From assembly GCF_005886105.2 (NCBI RefSeq), contig NZ_PNCO02000002.1, forward strand, positions 62,001 through 126,000: a DNA stretch of 64,000 bases, written 5' to 3'. The notes under the pieces were generated by a model. The model was not told the DNA's origin. It was given only the letters and a program-made list of their open reading frames with translations, and did not search any database. A program made the translations under genes and the position numbers. Shown in pieces: positions 19,083 to 25,285 of this stretch (the first letter of the stretch is position 1; each line of letters opens with the position of its first letter). Source of the DNA: Pseudoalteromonas galatheae (GTDB lineage Bacteria; Pseudomonadota; Gammaproteobacteria; Enterobacterales; Alteromonadaceae).

Positions 19083-19913
19083 ATGGCTATAGCCTTATTC
19101 AGTGCGTTAAATTGGGCTGCATTTGATTTTTTACGAAAAAGGCTAGCAAGCTATTATTCAGCCGCGCAAATGTCGGTGATATTTAGTCTCTTAGTCTTAC
19201 CTGCATACATTGGTTATTGGTTGGTTGTTGACAAACAGCTCCCAAGTTCCGCTTATTTAGCGCCAGCGATAGCGAGCGGAGTTTTGGCTGCAATTGGTAG
19301 TGTAAACTTTATTCAGGCACTTGCGCTTGGACGCATGGCGGTTATCCTGCCTCTTTTATCCATCACTCCAGCACTTGCTGGCGTGTTTGCTTGGCTGCTG
19401 CTCGGAGAACCTTTAACCCTACTGCAGTCAGTGCTAATTGCTGCGATTGTCCTCGCTTCGTTTTTATTGCAAGGAGGCAGATTCTCTTTTCAAGAACCTG
19501 GTGCAAAACAAGTTGCAATCACCTCTGTTTGCTGGGGGCTTTGTATCGTGTTCGATAAAGAGGCTTTGCAATACAGCTCGCTCTCTTTTCATGCTGGGTT
19601 TCTAACCTTTATGGTATTTTTTGTTAATCTGATCTTGCTCCGACCACAGTTTAAAAATCAAAATTTCCGCGCACATTGGTTACTCTGGGCTATTTCTTCG
19701 GTGGTATTCGCTGCTGCAGTTCTCTTTCAATTGCAGGCGTTAACGGAAATTCAGCCGGGGCTTGTTGAGGGGTTGAAAAGAGCCATTGGCATAGTCAGTG
19801 CGAGTGTGCTTGGGATGTGGTTCTTTAAAGAGGTAATTTCAACAAAAGAATGGCTTATAATCTCCGTTATTCTGTGTTGTAGTGCAATGTTGGCGTTAAA
19901 TAGTGGCGCTTAA
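19083..19913 (+). CDS. EamA/DMT-family transporter
   Basis: A 276-residue, very hydrophobic protein with about nine to ten membrane helices in two EamA repeats. AIGSVNFIQALALGRMAVILPLLSITPALAG and WLLLGEPLTL mark the end of the first repeat; the matching GMWFFKEVISTKEWL closes the second. The family exports or imports amino acids, nucleotide-sugars and other metabolites across the inner membrane. The first helix is short (starts MAIALFSALNWAAFDFLRKR). It follows the kinase gene after only 3 bp. Confidence 0.85.
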   Translation: MAIALFSALNWAAFDFLRKRLASYYSAAQMSVIFSLLVLPAYIGYWLVVDKQLPSSAYLAPAIASGVLAAIGSVNFIQALALGRMAVILPLLSITPALAGVFAWLLLGEPLTLLQSVLIAAIVLASFLLQGGRFSFQEPGAKQVAITSVCWGLCIVFDKEALQYSSLSFHAGFLTFMVFFVNLILLRPQFKNQNFRAHWLLWAISSVVFAAAVLFQLQALTEIQPGLVEGLKRAIGIVSASVLGMWFFKEVISTKEWLIISVILCCSAMLALNSGA

Positions 19914-19921
19914 GCGCCACT
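19902..19921. terminator. Palindromic hairpin between convergent genes
   Basis: AGTGGCGCTTAAGCGCCACT is a perfect 20 bp palindrome that includes the DMT-gene stop codon and lies 14 bp from the end of the convergent protease gene. The T runs on both sides are poor, so it is a weak bidirectional terminator at best. Confidence 0.55.
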
Positions 19922-19934
19922 TAAAACAACGCAC

Positions 19935-21578
19935 TTATTTACATTGCGCGACTTTAGTCCAAACGTTTGAGTAGATCTCAGGGCTTGCGCCTTGTGACCA
20001 GAACGTAGCACGGTATTCAAAACCCTTGAATGAAACTCGGTCGCCCGTATTATAGAACTTAGTTGCACTCCATTCTTGGATACCATTACACCCAGCCGGT
20101 GCATCACTAACGGTAACTGCTAGGGTCTTAGAAGCAGTTCTGTTGTTTGCAGCTGTCACAGTGAGTGTCACTTGATATGTACCAGCACTAGCGTAGGTGT
20201 GTGATGGGTTGGTTTGTGAGCTTGTTGCACCGTCACCAAACTCCCACTGATAACTACCTGCTGTTGATTGGTTGTTAAATGTCGCTGTGAGGCCGGACAC
20301 GCTGAAGTTAAAGTTTGCATTGACTGCACCTGAGGTATCACAACCATTATTTGTTAAATAATCAACCGCCGCTTTTGCTTGTACAATACCATGGCCGTAA
20401 GACGTATCACGGCCTGCTTGGCCTTTGTCTTTTGCTGTTGTATTCAACACTTGGCGAATCTGCTGAGCAGTACATTGCGGGAAGTGGCTCCACACTAAGG
20501 CAGCGACACCAGAGACATGCGGCGTTGCCATTGAAGTCCCGCTAATACTGCGATACGCGCCATTATTCCATGTTGAGTTTACACCAACACCTGGGCCTGC
20601 AATTTCTACTTGGCTGTTGTATTGAGAGAAAGAGGCTTTTGACTCAGAACGGTCTACTGCTGCTACAGACACGACTGCATTATACGATGCCGGGTAGCTC
20701 AACGAGCTATTACCCGCGTTGCCAGCAGCTGCAATATGTAGCATGCCGCGCTGATAACTTTGTTCAAACGCATTACGCTCTGCTGTAGAGCTGCCGCTAC
20801 CACCTAAACTCATGCTGGTTACATTGGCGCCAGCCTGCTCACACTGTTCAATTGCTTTAATGAGATCGGAACCATATGCCCAGCGGCCTTGGTCATTAAA
20901 CACCTTAACAATATGAAGACCTAGTTGCCCTGATGGATTTACCCCAACTACACCTGTACCATTACCACCTAAAGCGGCGATTGTGCCGGCAACGTGTGTT
21001 CCGTGGCCGTTACCATCGTTACTCCACACACCTGTGTCGTAGTTACCATAGCCGTCATTACCAGTAACGCCTGTGTTAGGTAAGTCTTGATGACCTAGCG
21101 TATAACCTGTATCCATAATACAGACTTTACGGTTGCCGCTGTAGCCATCAGATACTTGGTTAGCTTGCACCATATTAATACCGTAAGGTGTGGTTTCAGC
21201 AAGTAAATCAATTGCTGAAGTTTCTACGCTTGGCAAATAACGTTTAGGGTCAATTTCTACTTGCGCAACATTGCCGCTTGCTTGTAGTTGTTGCATTTGC
21301 GCAGAAGAAACTTCGGCAACATATGCATTAATGCTTGGCAATGTGTTGACTGCCGCTGTACCTAAGGTTGAGTAAGCAACTTCAGACAACGCCTGTGCTT
21401 TAAACTGCACCGTTTCTGCTTGATTTAAGCGCACTGGCAGAACATTTGGTGTTGCACTGTCTTTTAACGTGACGATAACGCGCTGTGTATCTGCGTGAGC
21501 AACTGAAAGGCTTGCACAAACGCAGGCACTGAGGGTTGAAAGCTTAAGAAGTTTTACTACTATATTACTGTTTTTCAT
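19935..21578 (-). CDS. Secreted subtilisin-like (S8) protease with PKD and chitin-binding-like domains
   Basis: A 547-residue pre-pro-protein. A Sec signal peptide ends near VAHA (residue 29). An inhibitor-I9-like propeptide runs to about residue 110. The S8 catalytic domain has Asp156 (IMDTGY), His192 (GHGTHVAGT) and Ser349 (SGTSMATPHVSG), so it should be active. A PKD domain follows (about 415-495, with WEFGDGATSSQTNPSHTYASAGTYQVTLTV), and a C-terminal CBM5/12-like module (EWSATKFYNTGDRVSFKGFEYRA, Trp-rich). Marine bacteria use such enzymes to digest particulate protein and chitin-associated material. AGGTGA is a good Shine-Dalgarno, but it lies inside an inverted repeat. Confidence 0.96.
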   Translation of the reverse strand: MKNSNIVVKLLKLSTLSACVCASLSVAHADTQRVIVTLKDSATPNVLPVRLNQAETVQFKAQALSEVAYSTLGTAAVNTLPSINAYVAEVSSAQMQQLQASGNVAQVEIDPKRYLPSVETSAIDLLAETTPYGINMVQANQVSDGYSGNRKVCIMDTGYTLGHQDLPNTGVTGNDGYGNYDTGVWSNDGNGHGTHVAGTIAALGGNGTGVVGVNPSGQLGLHIVKVFNDQGRWAYGSDLIKAIEQCEQAGANVTSMSLGGSGSSTAERNAFEQSYQRGMLHIAAAGNAGNSSLSYPASYNAVVSVAAVDRSESKASFSQYNSQVEIAGPGVGVNSTWNNGAYRSISGTSMATPHVSGVAALVWSHFPQCTAQQIRQVLNTTAKDKGQAGRDTSYGHGIVQAKAAVDYLTNNGCDTSGAVNANFNFSVSGLTATFNNQSTAGSYQWEFGDGATSSQTNPSHTYASAGTYQVTLTVTAANNRTASKTLAVTVSDAPAGCNGIQEWSATKFYNTGDRVSFKGFEYRATFWSQGASPEIYSNVWTKVAQCK

Positions 21579-21582
21579 ATTT

Positions 21583-21625
21583 CACCTGTTTTACATGTTG
21601 TTTACGTTTGTTACTAAAACAGGTG
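21583..21625 (-). promoter_or_regulatory. Inverted repeat enclosing the protease ribosome-binding site
   Basis: CACCTGTTTTA (21583-21593) and TAAAACAGGTG (21615-21625) form an 11 bp perfect inverted repeat with a 21 nt spacer. On the mRNA the 3' arm contains the Shine-Dalgarno AGGTG, 4 nt before the start codon. A third partial copy, AAACAGGT, lies at about 21653-21660. It could be a translation-blocking hairpin or a protein-binding dyad. Confidence 0.6.
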
Positions 21626-21641
21626 TTGACATCGCTGTCAA
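21613..21641 (-). promoter_or_regulatory. Candidate promoter with a dyad over its -35 box
   Basis: On the minus strand TTGACA (21641-21636), a 17 nt spacer and TTTAGT (21618-21613) make a plausible sigma-70 promoter. The -35 is part of the perfect dyad TTGACA-tcgc-TGTCAA (21626-21641). If this promoter is used, the inverted repeat next to it acts on DNA, because its distal arm would not be transcribed. Confidence 0.45.
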
Positions 21642-21720
21642 TGTGCGAAGATCAAACAGGTTTAAATTGCATTATATTTCTTGGTTTTGTTTAATGCATT
21701 AATTAATCTTTCTTAAATCC

Positions 21721-22782
21721 TCAGTTCTTTACATTATTATTGTGATTATTTTTATTAAGTGAGTGAGTTAGTTCTGTAATGGTAAATTGCGCTGGATCGT
21801 TAATGTAACGTAAAAAGTCCAGGTGTTCAGGAAAGTTTCCATGTATGGCATGATACAAAGGTAGGGAAGCGTCATTCAACGATTCGAAAATAGATAAGGT
21901 TACGCTGTCTATTGGTGTGAAGTCTCTATGATATTGTGCTAGTCGAGCTAAGGTATAGGCCCCAAGCAACACATGCCCTCCAATCGAAACATCTAACTTA
22001 GGCGCAATACCTTCATCCCAGTTAATCCCACCTATGACGATCTTACGGTTTAATTCTTTAGCAGCGAGTAATGCGCCATAAGCAATAGGATCATTGGCAG
22101 CCCAAACTGTTGTGATTGCGGGATCTCGCTGTAACCACGCTTTAGTGAGTCGATAAGCTTCATTCTGAGACCATTGACAATTTGCCTCTGCGATTAATTC
22201 TAGCTCTGTATGGTGCTCAAGATAAGCACGCATGCCTTTTTGTCGGTCTAATGCCGCAGTCGTCGCCACGTCACCTAGCAAAGCTAATACATGTTGCGAT
22301 GGATTGGAGGACCTAAGCGCTTTTCGCGCAAGTTGACGCATTAATTTAAAACCAGCTTGGAAATTGTCTGGCTCAATGGTGCCAATAATTTGGTGTCCTG
22401 CCTTTAACAAAGCCACTTCCTCTGTTTTGGTCGGTCCATTAAGCAAGAAAATAATCTTAATGTTGGTGGCTTTAGTGTTTAACAAATAGGGAACGACACT
22501 CGACTTTTCGTTAACCAGCACAAGGTAATCAGCATCACTTTTCAAGGCTTGCTCTACGAGCGATTTCATCAGAATATGGTTGCGCTGTGCATAACTAATT
22601 TTGAGGGAAATATTCATGTTAGTAGCGGCCGCAGTCATCACGTTGCTGACGTTATACCAAAAGTCCCCAGTCGGGTTTTTTGTTGCAAAGCCGGGGTTTA
22701 CAAATTGAACGTTGAATCGTTGTGCAGATAGCGCGGCCATCGGCGATAAGAGTAAAAAGATGAACAACAATTTTCGGATCAT
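21721..22782 (-). CDS. Periplasmic sugar-binding-type (LacI-fold) protein, orphan
   Basis: A 353-residue secreted protein (signal MIRKLLFIFLLLSPMAALSA) with the type-1 periplasmic binding fold of ribose/galactose-binding proteins. Visible family elements are DADYLVLVNEKS, HQIIGTIEPDNFQAGFKLMRQL, LALLGDVATTAALDRQKGMRAYL, TTVWAANDPIAYGALLAAKEL and IVIGGINWDEG. No DNA-binding domain is present, so it is not a repressor. No permease or ATPase gene lies nearby, which suggests either a shared transporter elsewhere or a sensory role with a membrane kinase, as for LuxP. The ligand is unknown. Confidence 0.8.
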   Translation of the reverse strand: MIRKLLFIFLLLSPMAALSAQRFNVQFVNPGFATKNPTGDFWYNVSNVMTAAATNMNISLKISYAQRNHILMKSLVEQALKSDADYLVLVNEKSSVVPYLLNTKATNIKIIFLLNGPTKTEEVALLKAGHQIIGTIEPDNFQAGFKLMRQLARKALRSSNPSQHVLALLGDVATTAALDRQKGMRAYLEHHTELELIAEANCQWSQNEAYRLTKAWLQRDPAITTVWAANDPIAYGALLAAKELNRKIVIGGINWDEGIAPKLDVSIGGHVLLGAYTLARLAQYHRDFTPIDSVTLSIFESLNDASLPLYHAIHGNFPEHLDFLRYINDPAQFTITELTHSLNKNNHNNNVKN

Positions 22783-22972
22783 AAGTCTCTACATTTTTTG
22801 ATATTCAAAAAGTGTGCTGCTAAATACGCTACAAGTATAGTTTGCGCTAGAATTGTAGCGTTATCTGCCTGTGTTTTGAATGCTATTCAGGGTAAGCATA
22901 TTTTTCATAGCATTGAATTTAGCTCATGCGTTAATTGCTTTATACTAGCGGGCAAAGAGTAAGGGGACTTTG

Positions 22973-23365
22973 ATGAGAAAAATCGTATTTATATTCGTGT
23001 TGTTGTTTTCGATGTCAGGGGTTGCGCATGAGTCAAGTGAACTGAATAAAACCATGAAGGAAATGGGGCATATTTATAAGCAGGCTATGGAAGCGCAATC
23101 AGCTCATGAAATGCAAGCGCACTTAACTGAGCTAACGACACTCGTTAATGAAAGCAAGCAATTTCAGTTTAAGCAAGAGGTGTCTGCCGAGTCAGTTGAG
23201 GGCTTGAATAAAGTACTCGAAACCATTACTAAAGCGAGCCAAGAAGTAGACTCGGGAAGAGTTGAGAAAGCCCGTGAAATGCTATTAAAAATTGATAAGT
23301 TGAGAAAGCAATACCACAAACTACATGAGCCGCCGAGCTTTTGGGAATTATTATTCGGTAGTTAA
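22973..23365 (+). CDS. Cytochrome b562-family protein
   Basis: A 130-residue periplasmic four-helix-bundle protein with the signal MRKIVFIFVLLFSMSGVAHE. Met residues in NKTMKEMGHIYKQAM near the start of the mature protein and His in KLRKQYHKLHE near the end fit the Met/His haem ligands of cytochrome b562 (E. coli: Met7 and His102). Soluble periplasmic electron carriers of this family have no firmly known partner. AGGGG precedes the ATG at 22973; a TTG one codon earlier is not needed. It extends past the usual end with PPSFWELLFGS. It diverges from the binding-protein gene across 190 bp. Confidence 0.78.
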   Translation: MRKIVFIFVLLFSMSGVAHESSELNKTMKEMGHIYKQAMEAQSAHEMQAHLTELTTLVNESKQFQFKQEVSAESVEGLNKVLETITKASQEVDSGRVEKAREMLLKIDKLRKQYHKLHEPPSFWELLFGS

Positions 23366-23464
23366 CCTGAGATTCGAATAGTTATCCTATCGCTGTGGTT
23401 ATTTCTTGTTCTATCACAACAGCTTGGCTTATCGATCTTGGCTTTAGTTGAACATGACAAAATA

Positions 23465-23500
23465 CTAGCGAGCCGTGGCTTTATCTCTCAGGCTCGTTAG
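23465..23500 (+). other. Hairpin downstream of the b562 gene
   Basis: CTAGCGAGCC / GGCTCGTTAG pair over 10 bp with one G-T pair and a 16 nt loop. No T-tract follows. It could end or stabilise the cytochrome transcript. Confidence 0.4.
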
Positions 23501-23595
23501 TCCTCCATAAGATCCAAAAGCGATGAAATAGCCTTATCCTTTTCTGCACTTATTAGAAATTACGCAAAAATCTACTCAAAAGAAGTTGCATTATC

Positions 23596-23609
23596 AATTG
23601 GAACGATCC
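23596..23609 (+). promoter_or_regulatory. LacI-type operator, third copy, before the first BSP peptidase
   Basis: AATTGGAACGATCC differs at one position from the AATTGGAACGTTCC found twice before the TonB receptor gene. It lies 31 bp before the ATG at 23641. The AACG(T/A)T centre is typical of LacI-family operators. Confidence 0.65.
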
Positions 23610-23640
23610 AGTATGTTTGTTTTTAATCTGGGAAATTTCA

Positions 23641-25089
23641 ATGAAAACCTCCTCATTAGCCAGTCTAATTTTACTTTCATTTTGTAGCTCCTCATTAGCG
23701 AATGCCAATGCGCTCTACGACATCACCGAACGCGATACATTCTCTGTAACGAGTGACGTAAAGGAGCAGATCCAAGGTGAGGGGATAGAGCAATTAGTTG
23801 ATAGGTCACAAAAAAGCAAATTCTTATCTAAGCAATCCAGAGTTGAGATTGTATTTGATCTGAAAGACGTAAAAGCGCTCAGACAATATAGTCTCACCTC
23901 AGCCCAAGATGCACCCGCCCGAGACCCAAAGCATTGGACTGTAGCCGTATCTATAGATGGCAAGGCGTGGCAAGAGGTTGATAAGCGCAACAATATGGTA
24001 TTTTCAAGACGGGGTGAAACGCTCGCTTTTGACCTACCCAAAACAACGGATGCGAGGTACGTGCGCTTTACTGTAGCACAAGAAGGTAAAACACAGTGGG
24101 GCGACCGCTTTTTGCAAATCGCTGATCTGGCGCTCTATGCACAAACAAACTTACCGCTGGCAAATTTTACTGCAGATAAAACCGTCGCCAAGCTTAATGA
24201 GCCAATTTCTCTGCAGTCGATATCTGCAAACTCACCTACAGAGCTGAGTTGGAAGGTTGAGGGCAAAACGATGCTGCCAACCACAAAAAGTGTTGAAGTA
24301 GTTTATGACAAGCCAGGTAACTACGATGTTACTCTAATGACTAAAAATGCGCATGGCTCCGACCTTAAAACCCGAGCAAACTATCTAAAAATATACGATC
24401 CAGCTCAACCATGGAAAGGCTTTGAGCCGCCAAAGGTCAAAGTGGTTATCGAAGATACTGAGTCGGCAGGGTCGAAACGTCTGCAAGCACTATTTCCTGA
24501 TATAGCCAGTACGGTGGATGACGTAACTCGCCAACTGGCCCCTAGGTTGTACAAACACTTTGCAGAGCTGCCAGAGTTTGAGCAAGTTACATTTAGGCTA
24601 AAGTGGATGGACACAATAGCGTATCGCTCTGGAGACGAAACAAATATGGAAATCGTGTTTAGTTCAAAGTACATCACCGAAAAACTGGCTGCACAACCAG
24701 ATGAGCAAGTGGAATACGAACTCCTTGGTGTGCTCTGGCACGAACTTACCCATGGATATCAGCTATTTCCAAAAGAGCGAAGTTATTCTGAGCCCGATGT
24801 ACATGCATTTATTGAAGGAATGGCGGATCTCATTCGCATTCAAGCGGGATATCATAAAACCCGTTCACCTAAGCCGTCGGATTCTTGGGTTGGCGGATAC
24901 ACAAATACCGGGTTCTTTCTCGCATGGCTCGCTGAGTCATATCCAGATTTTGCCTATCGTTTTAATCAAACTGCGGTAGAAATAGAGGATTGGTCATTTG
25001 CAGATGCAATAAAGTCAGTTACTGGAGAGTCTCTTGATAAGCTCTGGTCTCGCTATCAAAGTGAGCTAACTGCCGAGAAATTGCAGTGA
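23641..25089 (+). CDS. Secreted basic-secretory-protein-type zinc peptidase with discoidin-like and PKD-like domains
   Basis: A 482-residue exported protein with signal MKTSSLASLILLSFCSSSLA and NANA. Domain order: F5/8 type C (discoidin)-like module (about residues 25-165, with AQDAPARDPKHWTVAVSIDG), PKD-like module (about 170-250), then a peptidase domain of the basic secretory protein family (PF04450-like). The zinc motif is in GVLWHELTHGYQLFPKE, and FIEGMADLIRIQAGYHK and SLDKLWSRYQSEL are typical of the family. The discoidin-like part may bind glycans. It is a paralogue of the 28132 gene, with the same domain order. The start at 23641 is chosen for the signal peptide; an in-frame TTG at 23617 is unlikely. 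The substrate, perhaps glycoprotein, is inferred. Confidence 0.85.
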   Translation: MKTSSLASLILLSFCSSSLANANALYDITERDTFSVTSDVKEQIQGEGIEQLVDRSQKSKFLSKQSRVEIVFDLKDVKALRQYSLTSAQDAPARDPKHWTVAVSIDGKAWQEVDKRNNMVFSRRGETLAFDLPKTTDARYVRFTVAQEGKTQWGDRFLQIADLALYAQTNLPLANFTADKTVAKLNEPISLQSISANSPTELSWKVEGKTMLPTTKSVEVVYDKPGNYDVTLMTKNAHGSDLKTRANYLKIYDPAQPWKGFEPPKVKVVIEDTESAGSKRLQALFPDIASTVDDVTRQLAPRLYKHFAELPEFEQVTFRLKWMDTIAYRSGDETNMEIVFSSKYITEKLAAQPDEQVEYELLGVLWHELTHGYQLFPKERSYSEPDVHAFIEGMADLIRIQAGYHKTRSPKPSDSWVGGYTNTGFFLAWLAESYPDFAYRFNQTAVEIEDWSFADAIKSVTGESLDKLWSRYQSELTAEKLQ

Positions 25090-25149
25090 ATCAGTAAGGA
25101 CTAAATAATTACAATTTGTCATCACTGTGCTGTAAATGTACATAATTTG

Positions 25150-25191
25150 TTGACAGACTTGTTTTATTGCTCATAATTGGAACGTTCCTTT
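25150..25191 (+). promoter_or_regulatory. Promoter with LacI-type operator O1 for the TonB-peptidase operon
   Basis: TTGACA (25150-25155), a 16 nt spacer and CATAAT (25172-25177) form a strong sigma-70 promoter. The palindrome GGAACGTTCC (25179-25188) starts 2 bp after the -10, centred on the expected transcription start, the classic site for repression. Confidence 0.75.
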
Positions 25192-25252
25192 TTTGATTTC
25201 TTCCTGAAGCTTTGTTGGTTTTGCTACGGGAGGAATAAAATTTTAATAAAAA

Positions 25253-25269
25253 AATTGGAACGTTCCTTT
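25253..25269 (+). promoter_or_regulatory. LacI-type operator O2
   Basis: AATTGGAACGTTCCTTT repeats the 17 bases at 25175-25191 exactly. The dyad centres are 78 bp apart, a distance compatible with repressor-mediated looping. It lies 16 bp before the TonB receptor ATG. Confidence 0.72.
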
Positions 25270-25285
25270 AAATTGTGGGGGTCTT

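Noticed and set aside
21721..22782. LacI-type repressor for the operators at 23596-25269
   Set aside because: The protein has a signal peptide and no helix-turn-helix, so it is periplasmic.
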